64,000 nt of DNA from Cyanobium sp. CACIAM 14 (GTDB lineage: Bacteria; Cyanobacteriota; Cyanobacteriia; PCC-6307; Cyanobiaceae). Below are positions 8,180 to 15,399 of this stretch, one piece after another. The notes beneath the pieces were generated by a model. The model was not told the DNA's origin, ran no database searches, and was given only the letters and a program-made list of their open reading frames with translations. Where the stretch lies: contig JMRP01000010.1 in the NCBI GenBank assembly GCA_000708525.1, forward strand, positions 1-64,000, given 5' to 3'. Numbering within the stretch: the first letter of the stretch is position 1; each line of letters opens with the position of its first letter. Both the position numbers and the translations under genes were made by a program.

Positions 8180-9285
8180 TCCCGGGTCCAGAGCCGCAGC
8201 ATCTCGTAGCCGAGAGCCAGCACGACAGGCCCCGTGAACAGCCCCAGCAGCCCGAAGCTCAGGGTGCCCCCGATCACCCCCAGGTACACCACCACAAGGG
8301 GCACCGGCAACCCCCGCGCCATCCAGATCGGTTTGAGCACGTTGTCGCTCAGGGTGGCGAGCACGAGCCAGACGCTGAGCAACAGGGCGATCCCCTTGTG
8401 CATGGTCAACCAGGCGTAGATCAGCACAGGAACAACCACCAGCACCGGGCCGATCTGCACCAGGCAGAGGATGAAGCAGACCAGCGCCAGCAGGCCGGCC
8501 CAGGGAACCTGCGCCACCACCAGGGCGATGCCGATCAGGCCGCTCTGGACGACGGCGACCCCGATGACGCCCCGGATCACGTTCTGCAGCGTGGCGGTGG
8601 CCAGAGCGATGAGGCGATCGGCTTCGGAGGGTGCCAGTCGGCGCACCACCACGCCGAGGCGCCGGCGCAGCGGAGCGGCATTGCACATGAAGGCGGCGGC
8701 GATCAGCATCGCCACGATCATCTGCAGCGTGGCCACCCCCGTGTCCGCACCCCAGCCCAGAAGGAACTTGCCCGCATGTTCCAGCTGCGGTGCGAACCGT
8801 TCCAGGAGGTGAAGCAGGTCGGAGCGGGCCGAGCGCCAGAGTTCCGTGATCGAGGCGCCGATGAGGGGAAGTCCGCTCAGCCACTCGGGTACGGGGGGAA
8901 GCGACAGGGACCCATGGGAGACCTGCCTGGCCAGGGCCCTGACGTCATCGAACAGGCTGACGCCCAGATAGGCCACCGGGCCCAGGATCACACCGATCCC
9001 TGCCAGTCCCAGCAGCGAGGCCGCCAGCGTGGAGCGTTGCCCGAGGAGGCGGCTCAGCCAGAGATGGACCGGATCGAGCCCGATGGCCAGGATCGTGGCG
9101 AACGCCAGGATGGGTAGGAAGGGCCGGATCACCAGGAAGCACCACACCCCCAGGGCGGCCATCGCCGCCAGCCGCAGGGCGAGATCGACAGTCCGCTGGG
9201 TCGAGGTCACGGGGATCCGCTGACGGGAGTCCCATCCTGGCCCTGAGCCGGGGCGTCGATCCGCCGCCGGGGCAGCGGCGTCCAT
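8143..9285 (-). CDS. AI-2E family transporter (membrane permease)
   Basis: This protein of about 380 residues has eight or so hydrophobic helices in the pattern of the AI-2E transporter family (PF01594): an N-terminal pair (LAAMAALGVWCFLVIRPFLP), a long amphipathic stretch with MLIAAAFM, and a C-terminal helix set containing PVLIYAW and GGTLSFGLLGLFTGPV. Family members export small molecules or act as ion antiporters; the substrate here is unknown. ATGs at 9336 and 9402 give longer forms, but the extension is low-complexity and would run into the divergent hupE gene, so 9285 is preferred. The 3' end overlaps the convergent LuxR-type gene. Confidence 0.85.
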   Translation of the reverse strand: MDAAAPAADRRPGSGPGWDSRQRIPVTSTQRTVDLALRLAAMAALGVWCFLVIRPFLPILAFATILAIGLDPVHLWLSRLLGQRSTLAASLLGLAGIGVILGPVAYLGVSLFDDVRALARQVSHGSLSLPPVPEWLSGLPLIGASITELWRSARSDLLHLLERFAPQLEHAGKFLLGWGADTGVATLQMIVAMLIAAAFMCNAAPLRRRLGVVVRRLAPSEADRLIALATATLQNVIRGVIGVAVVQSGLIGIALVVAQVPWAGLLALVCFILCLVQIGPVLVVVPVLIYAWLTMHKGIALLLSVWLVLATLSDNVLKPIWMARGLPVPLVVVYLGVIGGTLSFGLLGLFTGPVVLALGYEMLRLWTRDQDSTGEVPSPP

Positions 9286-9363
9286 GCCATGGGCTCCCTC
9301 TGGATGCACTGCTCGGAGCATCCCCGATAGGGTCATTCCGTGGGGCAGGGCCGCCGCTTCAGG

Positions 9364-9999
9364 ATGAAACGCAACGGGCTGCTGCCGATGACGCGAAGCC
9401 ACTGGCGATCGACCCTGCTGGCCGCTGCCGCCCTGGCCGTGGCTCTGGCCCTGGCGCCGTCAGCGGCCTGGGCCCATGCCGAAGCCCATCCCGGCGGCGG
9501 TTTCGTGGCCGGCTTCCTTCACCCCATCGCAGGCCTCGATCACGTGGTGGCGATGGTGGCCGTGGGCCTCTGGGGGGCGGTGCTGGGCCCGCCGGCCCTG
9601 TGGGTGCTGCCGGTGGCGTTCCCTTTGGTGATGGCCTTCGGGGGGCTGCTGGGGCTGCTCGGGGTGCCGATCCCGGGTGTGAAGATCGGCATCGCCGTCT
9701 CGGGCCTGGTGATGGGCCTGATGGTGCTGATGGAGCTGAGGCCACCGCTCTGGCTGGCGGCCCTGATCGTTTCCGCTTTTGCGGTGTTCCACGGCCATGC
9801 CCATGGCGCTGAACTGCCGGCCGGCAGCCATGCCCTGCTCTACAGCCTGGGTTTTGTGATCGCCACCGGGCTGCTGCACCTGGTGGGGATCCTGCTGGGC
9901 GAGACGCGACGCTGGCCCGGTGGCCGGCGCTTCGTGCAGGGGGCCGGCGGGTGCGTGGCGCTGGTGGGGCTGTGGTTTCTGGAGCAGGCGCTCGCATGA
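9364..9999 (+). CDS. hupE: HupE/UreJ family metal permease
   Basis: This protein of about 211 residues has a signal-like first helix ending AWAHAEAHPGG, then the family signature FLHPIAGLDHVVAMVAVGLWG and a second His-rich site FHGHAHGAELP, within six helices. HupE/UreJ proteins take up nickel or cobalt; in cyanobacteria, B12-riboswitch-controlled hupE genes are predicted cobalt importers. It overlaps the following membrane gene by 4 bases (ATGA), forming an operon. No riboswitch is visible upstream, but one lies just downstream of the pair. An ATG 24 bases further in is also possible. Confidence 0.88.
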   Translation: MKRNGLLPMTRSHWRSTLLAAAALAVALALAPSAAWAHAEAHPGGGFVAGFLHPIAGLDHVVAMVAVGLWGAVLGPPALWVLPVAFPLVMAFGGLLGLLGVPIPGVKIGIAVSGLVMGLMVLMELRPPLWLAALIVSAFAVFHGHAHGAELPAGSHALLYSLGFVIATGLLHLVGILLGETRRWPGGRRFVQGAGGCVALVGLWFLEQALA

Positions 10000-10547
10000 C
10001 CCTGCCGCTGGCCCATCTGACGCCCACCGGCCTCGGCCCATGGGGAGATGGGATGGCCCGGCTGTTCCTGGAGCCCACGGAACTGCTGCTGCTGATCGGC
10101 CTGGTGCTGCTGAGCGTGCAGGCCGGCAGACCCTGCAGCGATCGCCTGCCCCTGCTGCTGCCGTTGGCCTGGCTGCTGGGAGGCCTGATCGGACTGCGAC
10201 AGCCGTCGCCCCTGCTGCTGGCCGTCGTCTGCACCGCCCTGGTGGCCCTGGTCGGGTTGCTCGTGGTCCTGCGGATACCGCTGCAGCCGCCGCTCCTGCT
10301 GCCTTTGGCGGGGGGCCTGGCGGGGCTGTTCGCCCTGGTGGCGGGATCGGCGCTCGCCGGCCATGAAGGAGCTCTGGCGGCCCTGCTGGGGGAGACCGTG
10401 GCCATCGCGGTGTTGACCACCCTGCTCTCGCAGGCTCTGGCCCCGCCGCACCCGCGCTGGCTGGCGATCGGCCTTCGGGTGGGTGGCAGCTGGATCACCG
10501 CCGCTTCGCTTCTGATGCTGGGCTGGCTGGCGCGTCATCCCCAGTGA
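9996..10547 (+). CDS. Membrane protein coupled to HupE
   Basis: This protein of about 183 residues is almost entirely hydrophobic (five or six helices, rich in Leu and Pro) and contains LALVAGSALAGHEGALAALLGET, which loosely recalls the second His site of HupE-type proteins. The ATG overlaps the hupE stop, so the two are co-translated and likely work together, perhaps as a second subunit in metal uptake. It lacks the first HupE signature. The family assignment is tentative. Confidence 0.6.
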   Translation: MTLPLAHLTPTGLGPWGDGMARLFLEPTELLLLIGLVLLSVQAGRPCSDRLPLLLPLAWLLGGLIGLRQPSPLLLAVVCTALVALVGLLVVLRIPLQPPLLLPLAGGLAGLFALVAGSALAGHEGALAALLGETVAIAVLTTLLSQALAPPHPRWLAIGLRVGGSWITAASLLMLGWLARHPQ

Positions 10548-10570
10548 TGCCGAGCGCACAATGGGAGGGA

Positions 10571-10705
10571 CGGTTCCAGCGGATCACTCCCTGGAGGCAA
10601 CGAGGAACGTCCGGTGGAGCGCAGGTTCGTCCTGAGCCGGCTTCGGCGCTGTCCCGCAGCTGTGATGGGGGCCATGGCCCCCTCAGTCAGACCGCTCGCC
10701 GCCCG
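10571..10705 (+). promoter_or_regulatory. Cobalamin riboswitch
   Basis: Conserved core elements appear in the right order: GAGGAACGTCCGGTG (10602-10616), CTGTCCCGCAGCTGTGA (10649-10665), a short GC hairpin (GGGGGCC/GGCCCCC) and AGTCAGACCGCTCGCC (10685-10700), preceded by a GGTTCC stem at 10572. These match the adenosylcobalamin riboswitch consensus. The element reads along the plus strand but is followed by 160 bases without a B12- or cobalt-related gene; the first intact gene downstream encodes a DUF296 protein. A 20-codon hydrophobic stretch ending at 10824 may be a relic of the original target gene. Confidence 0.82.
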
Positions 10706-10866
10706 CAGTCCCTTCATCACCGGCGCGGGCCGGATCCCACGATGACCCATCCTTCCCGGCCAGGTCCCTGGCCCTGTTCGGCGCGGCCTCAGCCCTCGGG
10801 CCGCTGGGGCTGCTGCTGCGCTGAGGCTCCGGTGAAGGTGCCGCAGCTGGTGGAGAGGCCGGGCCG

Positions 10867-11271
10867 ATGAGGGTGGTGCCGTTACGACTGCAGCCCGGCG
10901 ACGATCTGCGCCGCGCACTGGAAGCCTGGATGGGGGAACAGGAGGAGCAGGCGGGGTGTGTGATCAGTGCCGTCGGCAGCCTGTCGGTGGCCCAGGTGCG
11001 CTTTGCCGGAGCGGCCGAGGCCACGGCCATCCGCGGCGAGCTGGAGATCCTCAGCCTGGCCGGCACCCTCTGCACCGATGGCGCCCATCTGCACATCGCC
11101 GTGGCCGACGCCGATGGAGCGGTGCTCGGCGGCCATCTCTGCGCCGGCTCTCTGGTGCGCACCACCGCCGAAGTGGGGCTGGGGCTGCTGCCGGACTGGC
11201 AGTTCCAGCGGGAGCTGGATCCGGCCACCGGCTGCGCCGAGCTGCGGATCAGTCCTCGGGCCCTGGGCTGA
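10867..11271 (+). CDS. DUF296/PPC-domain protein
   Basis: This 134-residue single-domain protein has the PPC (plants and prokaryotes conserved) fold pattern: RLQPGDDLRRALEAWM, CVISAVGSLSVAQVRFAG, ILSLAGTLCTDGAHLHIAVADADGAVLGGHLCAGSLV and TTAEVGL. In bacteria this family stands alone and its role is poorly known; in plants the same domain joins AT-hook DNA-binding proteins. It is the first intact gene after the cobalamin riboswitch, but no known link ties the family to B12. Its 3' end overlaps the opposite-strand gene by 23 bases. Confidence 0.82.
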   Translation: MRVVPLRLQPGDDLRRALEAWMGEQEEQAGCVISAVGSLSVAQVRFAGAAEATAIRGELEILSLAGTLCTDGAHLHIAVADADGAVLGGHLCAGSLVRTTAEVGLGLLPDWQFQRELDPATGCAELRISPRALG

Positions 11272-11446
11272 GCGGCGGCAGGCGCCTCTCCACCTGCAGG
11301 AACACCAGCCAGGCCACGCCGGCGCTGAGGCCGCCGGTCCAATCGTTGCGCAGCAACTCCACCACCGCCACTGTGCTGGCGCCGATGCGGAGGCCACGCA
11401 GCAGGAAGCGGCCCAGCTTCTCCAGCGTCTCCAGGTTCACCGCCAT
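11249..11446 (-). CDS. Small membrane protein, unknown
   Basis: This protein of about 65 residues has an amphipathic start (LETLEKLGRFLLRGLRIG) and two short hydrophobic segments (GASTVAVVELL, SAGVAWLVFL). I do not recognise the family. The ATG at 11446 is preferred to one at 11503, because the upstream extension is Arg-rich and unlike protein. It follows the two coiled-coil genes on the same strand by 25 bases and may belong to their operon. Confidence 0.5.
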   Translation of the reverse strand: MAVNLETLEKLGRFLLRGLRIGASTVAVVELLRNDWTGGLSAGVAWLVFLQVERRLPPLSPGPED

Positions 11447-11471
11447 CGGCTGCCGCCTGCGCAGAGGTGAT

Positions 11472-11981
11472 TCAGGTTGGCGGCAACTCAGGGGTCGTCG
11501 CAAGTTGGGCGATCGCCTCCGGAGGCACGCCCACCTGCCGGGCGATCAGCCGCACCAGCTGCTCCAGCCGATCGAGCCGCAGCTCGAGGGCATGCAGTTC
11601 GAGGGCCCGCAGCTCAGCGGCATCTGCCTGGGCCCGGGCCTTGCCACCACCGGCAACGGCCTTGGTGCCCCTGGCGGCCCTGGCGGGGAGGGCGCTGCGC
11701 AGGGGTGGACCCTCCGGGTGGCTGAGCAGCAGCTCGATGAGCTGGTCTTTGGTCTTGCCGCTGACCCGCGGAAGAGCCCGCTGTCTGCAGAAGCTGAGCA
11801 GGACATCCCTTGTCTGTCCTTTCAGCTCCTCGCGACTGGCCCGGGCCTCCCCCGCCAGCACCGGTGTTGACTGGGGGGCGGAGGGGTCGCCCAGCTCCTC
11901 CTGGAGCCCGCGGTAGAGGCGGGCATCGGACTGGGCCAGGTCGCGCAGGGTGGCCCGCAGGCTGTCAGTGAGCTGGCCCAT
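11472..11981 (-). CDS. SAP-like motif protein, unknown
   Basis: This 169-residue protein has a central segment LLSFCRQRALPRVSGKTKDQLIELLL that resembles a SAP motif, a short helix-loop-helix used to bind DNA or RNA. The C-terminal third (RALELHALELRLDRLEQLVRLIARQVG) is a predicted coiled coil. It overlaps the upstream gene by 17 bases, so the two are coupled. A nucleic-acid-binding or structural role is possible. The full family is not known to me. Confidence 0.55.
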   Translation of the reverse strand: MGQLTDSLRATLRDLAQSDARLYRGLQEELGDPSAPQSTPVLAGEARASREELKGQTRDVLLSFCRQRALPRVSGKTKDQLIELLLSHPEGPPLRSALPARAARGTKAVAGGGKARAQADAAELRALELHALELRLDRLEQLVRLIARQVGVPPEAIAQLATTPELPPT

Positions 11982-12465
11982 GGCCCTCCGTGCCGCCGGG
12001 CGGCAGCCCCCCGGTCTTCTCCAGGAATTCCTGGCGCTTCCGGTCCAGCTGCACCACGCGTTCCCTGGTGCGGGTCCAGCGGTTGATGAAGCGGATCACC
12101 GCCTGCACCAGCCCGCCGAGGAAGGAGCCGCCCTGATAGCTCTTCCCGCCCAGCTTGTACCGCCCGAATTCGTTCACCAGGTCGTCACCCGCATCTTCCA
12201 GATCTCCCGCAATCGCGGTCACGATCTCCAGCATCTGATAGATGTCCGTGCGCACGGAGGCTTCCCTTGCCGCAAGATCCAGCAGCCGCTGCCGGAGCTG
12301 GGCCGTTTCCCCGCGCGCCCTGGCGGCCAGGCTGCGGTGCTGGCCGCGGCTGCGCATGGAGCTCTTGTAGCAGTTGCGCAGCTGCAGGTACACGCGGTTG
12401 AGCTCCTCCCGGCTCAGGGGTTCGGGATCGGGCGGAAAGTCGGTGGTGGGTGGAAGGACAACCAT
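11965..12465 (-). CDS. Coiled-coil protein, unknown
   Basis: This 166-residue mostly helical protein contains LSREELNRVYLQLRNCYKS, AQLRQRLLDLAAREASVRTD and a mid-protein segment YQMLEIVTAIAGDLEDAGDDLVNEFGRYKLGG, followed by a short hydrophobic stretch (FLGGLVQAVIRFINRW). It is the first gene of a minus-strand set with the SAP-like protein. Together with the plus-strand coiled-coil pair at 13.4-14.6 kb it suggests a small structural or partition-like module. No family was recognised. Confidence 0.5.
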   Translation of the reverse strand: MVVLPPTTDFPPDPEPLSREELNRVYLQLRNCYKSSMRSRGQHRSLAARARGETAQLRQRLLDLAAREASVRTDIYQMLEIVTAIAGDLEDAGDDLVNEFGRYKLGGKSYQGGSFLGGLVQAVIRFINRWTRTRERVVQLDRKRQEFLEKTGGLPPGGTEGHGPAH

Positions 12466-12521
12466 GCGGCCGGATCATCAGCGGCAATTCTGCCTGGTGC
12501 CGCACCCTGGGCCGGAACGAG

Positions 12522-12677
12522 TCAGGGTGCAGAACTATTCACTGGCTGCATAGCGAAGGCCTGCAGCACCACCGCCGGTCTGAGCTTGTTGGGCTCCGGA
12601 GCCCGGAGATCCTGAGCGGGAACGCCAGGATCTCTGCGCCAGTCAACGGTGACGATCTGCCCGGCCAGGAGCTCCAC
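12522..12677 (-). pseudogene. MazF/PemK-type toxin N-terminal remnant
   Basis: The minus-strand frame from a GTG at 12677 reads LLAGQIVTVDWRRD, then APEPNKLRPAVVLQ, and stops after 51 residues. The blocks G-x-I-V-x-V-D-W-R and E-P-N-K-L-R-P-A-V-V are characteristic of the first third of a MazF/PemK-like RNA endonuclease subfamily. About ten extra residues separate the blocks and the catalytic remainder is missing, so it is almost certainly inactive. It starts 9 bases after a small gene that may be its antitoxin. Confidence 0.65.
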
Positions 12678-12685
12678 TCTGTTGT

Positions 12686-12829
12686 TCAGCGGCTGTGGGG
12701 GTCAGGGATGGCCCAGTCGTCGATGAAGGCCCTCGCCTCCGGATCCGCAGCAATGTGCTCAGCGACAGATTTGCTGTGAACCCGAATCCGGGCGCGCAGG
12801 GCACCCATCCCACTGACCGAGCTGCTCAT
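12686..12829 (-). CDS. Possible small antitoxin of the MazF remnant
   Basis: This short frame of about 47 residues contains GALRARIRVHSKSVAEHIAADPEARAFIDDW. It sits just upstream of the MazF-type remnant, where its antitoxin would be expected. The family is not clear, and the assignment rests mainly on position. The surrounding 12466-13131 interval shows no other convincing gene. Confidence 0.35.
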   Translation of the reverse strand: MSSSVSGMGALRARIRVHSKSVAEHIAADPEARAFIDDWAIPDPHSR

Positions 12830-13131
12830 CTCCACAACCCGTTGCCCCTCCTGTTCCCGCTGGCGCACGGGAAAGGGTGCAGCGAGATTCCCGGTGGACG
12901 GATCGGCTGGGGTCATGGGGGCAGCTTCCGCAGCCAACTGCGTGGAATCCCTTCAAGGCGAAGGGCACATCCCGGGTACCGCTCTGCCCTGGCTCCACCT
13001 ACTCGAGACGGCACTGCCCGGCCCGCCCTGCGGAGGTATGCGGGGGCACTGCTCTTTCGCAGGAGAAAAGTGCCAGAACGTCAGGATCGGTGGAGGCTTG
13101 GCACAGGTGTTTCGAGGACCCCTTCCGTTCC

Positions 13132-13344
13132 ATGAACCAGATCGACCTTCCCCTGGCCGCTGAACTGGTGCTGGCCCTGCTGCTGGTGGCCACCCTGGAC
13201 CATCCCCTCCGGCCTGCGGCGTTGCCGGAGCAGCCATTGGAGGATCCCGCGCCGGCGGGGTGGACGCCGGAGACCGACCGTCACGCCCAGCGCATCCTGC
13301 GCCTGGAGCGGCGCCGTGGTGTGCCCCAGCACCCGCTGTCCTGA
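13132..13344 (+). CDS. Small protein with one membrane segment, unknown
   Basis: This 70-residue frame starts at an ATG after a Phe-Arg-rich upstream stretch. Residues 6-22 (LPLAAELVLALLLVATL) are hydrophobic; the tail is Pro- and Arg-rich. No family was recognised. It lies 66 bases before the coiled-coil gene pair on the same strand and could be unrelated. Confidence 0.35.
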   Translation: MNQIDLPLAAELVLALLLVATLDHPLRPAALPEQPLEDPAPAGWTPETDRHAQRILRLERRRGVPQHPLS

Positions 13345-13410
13345 GGGCAAGAATCGATGGAGCTTCCTAGAATTTGCGGCGACACGGTCACAGGACAGGC
13401 GGGGATCGCG

Positions 13411-14106
13411 ATGCTCGGCGGTGCAGACCAGAAGGCGCTGTTCGACTACTGGCACGACAGGGTGCAGCTGCAGAACTTCGATCGCATCGGCGCCAGGGAG
13501 CATGTCACCACGCAGGAGCTGCGGCATGAGTGCACGAACTACGACGCCCTGAGGCACCTCGAAGCCGTTCAGGCTCTCGACGAGCTGGAACGGTGCCGGG
13601 TCATCGCGATCATCAAATATGAGTCCACCGCCAAGGTGCTCCAGCGACGCACGGGACTGTTGCGGGAGTATGCCCGCGCCTGCGAAAAGCATGCTCAACA
13701 CCATAGCAAAAAGGAAAAGGGACTTCTCTCCGTCATACGCAAATTCAAGGACATCCTCAAGGGCAAGGACAGCTACATCGGGCGACTGGAATCACGCATT
13801 AAGGCCCTACAGGCGGAGAACGAAGCACTGCGCACCGAACAACAGCAATCTAAAGCCGAGTCGCAGTTGCAAACGGAGCTGGAATCTCTGCAGCGCGCCT
13901 TTGAGGCTGAGGTGGTGCGCCGCCAGCAACTGGCCAGGAACAACCAGAGCCTCGGTGGCCGGCTCGCCCACACCAACCGCTACCGGCGCGAGCGCGACGA
14001 GCTGCGCGAGGCCCTCAGGATCGAACGGCAGACCAGCGAGGCGCTGCGACAGGAACTGGAGCAACTGCGCAGCGGGGAGCCGCTGGGCCTGGGCCTCGCG
14101 GAGTGA
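13411..14106 (+). CDS. Long coiled-coil protein, unknown
   Basis: This protein of about 231 residues begins LGGADQKALFDYWHDRVQL. From residue 100 onward it is a continuous coiled coil rich in Glu, Gln, Arg and Leu (for example RIKALQAENEALRTEQQQ, ELESLQRAFEAEVV). An ATG 54 bases earlier is possible, but a TAGAAT box (13368-13373) lies between the two, which fits the later start. It overlaps the next gene by 4 bases. The long coil suggests a scaffold or filament role. No family was recognised. Confidence 0.55.
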   Translation: MLGGADQKALFDYWHDRVQLQNFDRIGAREHVTTQELRHECTNYDALRHLEAVQALDELERCRVIAIIKYESTAKVLQRRTGLLREYARACEKHAQHHSKKEKGLLSVIRKFKDILKGKDSYIGRLESRIKALQAENEALRTEQQQSKAESQLQTELESLQRAFEAEVVRRQQLARNNQSLGGRLAHTNRYRRERDELREALRIERQTSEALRQELEQLRSGEPLGLGLAE

Positions 14107-14582
14107 GCACCATGGCCCGCAGGTCTTCCCCACCGGCGAACGGGGCCAAGCCAGCCGCCAAAGCCCGGCGTAAGCGCCAGAAGGATCCGTCGCTGGCCGA
14201 CCTCAAGCGCCAGGTGTTGGGCCTGGCCAAGGTGTCCGGCACCAGGGAGCTCAAGCGAACCAACGTGGATCTGAGCCATCTCGATTTCCGCCTCAAGGCC
14301 AGCTGGCGCTCCGCCCTGGAAGTGCTGCAGCAGGCGGAGGAAGCCATGGCCGACTGGGACAGCAACCCATCGGAGGAGTACAAGACGTTGTTCGCCGAGA
14401 TCGATCAGGCGGCGGCGGCCTACAGCGCCTCGATCGAGCGGGGCTTCAAACTCAGTGACCAGTTGCTGCGGGCGGCCGACGATCTCGAGGCCTTCGCCGG
14501 TGAGCTGCAGACCGAGGCCGAGGAACTCAAAGCGATCGAGCAGGTCTCCCGCAGGCAGCGCCGGGTGCGTTCGCTGAACTGA
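14103..14582 (+). CDS. Basic-tail helical protein, unknown
   Basis: This 159-residue protein has a Lys/Arg/Ala-rich N-terminal tail (about 30 residues, AAKARRKRQKDPSLADLKR) suitable for contact with nucleic acid, then helical segments (SWRSALEVLQQAEEAMADW, DDLEAFAGELQTEAEELKAIEQV). It starts with GTG inside the preceding stop codon (an ATG lies 9 bases further), so it is coupled to the coiled-coil gene. No family was recognised. Confidence 0.5.
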   Translation: MSTMARRSSPPANGAKPAAKARRKRQKDPSLADLKRQVLGLAKVSGTRELKRTNVDLSHLDFRLKASWRSALEVLQQAEEAMADWDSNPSEEYKTLFAEIDQAAAAYSASIERGFKLSDQLLRAADDLEAFAGELQTEAEELKAIEQVSRRQRRVRSLN

Positions 14583-14601
14583 GTCTGGAGCAGCGTGAGG
14601 C

Positions 14602-15093
14602 TCAACCAGCTCCAGCGGGGTCTGAAAGCTGCAGCATCAACGTCCAGGTGCTGAGAGGCGAGGGGCGGAATCCGAGCGAGCGGTAGAACGCGGCCGCCTG
14701 CTCGTCGATCGCGTGCACCAGCAACACCCGGGCCCCGATCAGGCGCCTGGCGGCAAGGCTGCGCCGCAGAGCATCGGCAACCAGGGCACGGCCCAGCCCC
14801 CGGCCCTGATGGCGCCGATCCACCGCCAGCCGGCCCAGCACCACGACGGGCAGGGGATCCGGCATGTTGCGCCGCAGGGCCCCAGGCACCTCGGCCAGCA
14901 CGATCGCCCCGGCCGACAGACAGGCGTAGGCGATCACGTGGCTCCCCTCCTCCGGGCAGATCACCACCGTGCGGGAGACACCCTGGCGCTCATTGGCCAG
15001 GGCCCGCTGCTGCAGCCAGCGGTTCAGCGCGGCGTTGCCGCAGTCGAAGCCCTCCAGCCGATGCTGCGCGCCGAGGGACTCAGGCGGACGCAT
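14602..15093 (-). CDS. TacT-type GNAT toxin
   Basis: This GNAT acetyltransferase of about 163 residues opens LGAQHRLEGFDCGNAALNRWLQQRALANERQGVSRT, the standard start of TacT-like toxins. It has the acetyl-CoA loop RRHQGRGLGRALVADAL and the C-terminal AAFYRSLGFRPSP with the catalytic Tyr. Such toxins acetylate charged tRNAs and stop translation. The ATG at 15093 lies inside the antitoxin 3' end (14-base overlap). All key motifs are present, so it is probably functional. Confidence 0.88.
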   Translation of the reverse strand: MRPPESLGAQHRLEGFDCGNAALNRWLQQRALANERQGVSRTVVICPEEGSHVIAYACLSAGAIVLAEVPGALRRNMPDPLPVVVLGRLAVDRRHQGRGLGRALVADALRRSLAARRLIGARVLLVHAIDEQAAAFYRSLGFRPSPLSTWTLMLQLSDPAGAG

Positions 15094-15361
15094 GCCAGGG
15101 CTGCGGCATGGCGAGCAGCCGATCGATGCTGGCCTGATCCTCAGCGGCAGCGGCAGGATCCTCCAGGTCGGCAAGGAGGGCCTTGGTCTGCTCCGGCGTC
15201 AGCGAGAACAGGGTGCGATCCAGCAGCACATCCCGCGCCCGCTCCTGACAGCTGCGCAGGATGAACTCGGTGCGGCTGATGCCCTCCGCCGCAGCCGCCT
15301 GGTCGATCAGCTGGCGCTGCTCGGCCGTGGCCCGCAGCTGCAGCACCTGATCCCGCGGCAT
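15080..15361 (-). CDS. TacA-type (DUF1778) antitoxin
   Basis: This 93-residue DUF1778 protein has an N-terminal ribbon-helix-helix (VLQLRATAEQRQLIDQAAAAEGISRTEFILRS) and a toxin-binding tail (FSLTPEQTKALLADLEDP). The order antitoxin then overlapping GNAT toxin is the standard TacAT arrangement. Dimers bind the operon promoter and wrap the toxin. The pair looks complete. Confidence 0.9.
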   Translation of the reverse strand: MPRDQVLQLRATAEQRQLIDQAAAAEGISRTEFILRSCQERARDVLLDRTLFSLTPEQTKALLADLEDPAAAAEDQASIDRLLAMPQPWHASA

Positions 15362-15399
15362 GGCCCACTCTCGCTGTCATGACATTGTAATGCGCCCCC

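Noticed and set aside
8398-9117. Plus-strand open frame under the AI-2E family transporter
   Set aside because: It is composed mainly of Gln, His, Asp and Gly, typical of antisense frames in this composition. The minus strand has helices and family motifs.
10742-10870. Short frame after the cobalamin riboswitch as a CbtB-type cobalt transporter
   Set aside because: The His-rich signature expected for CbtB is absent in all three frames. Only a short hydrophobic run remains, too little to call a gene.
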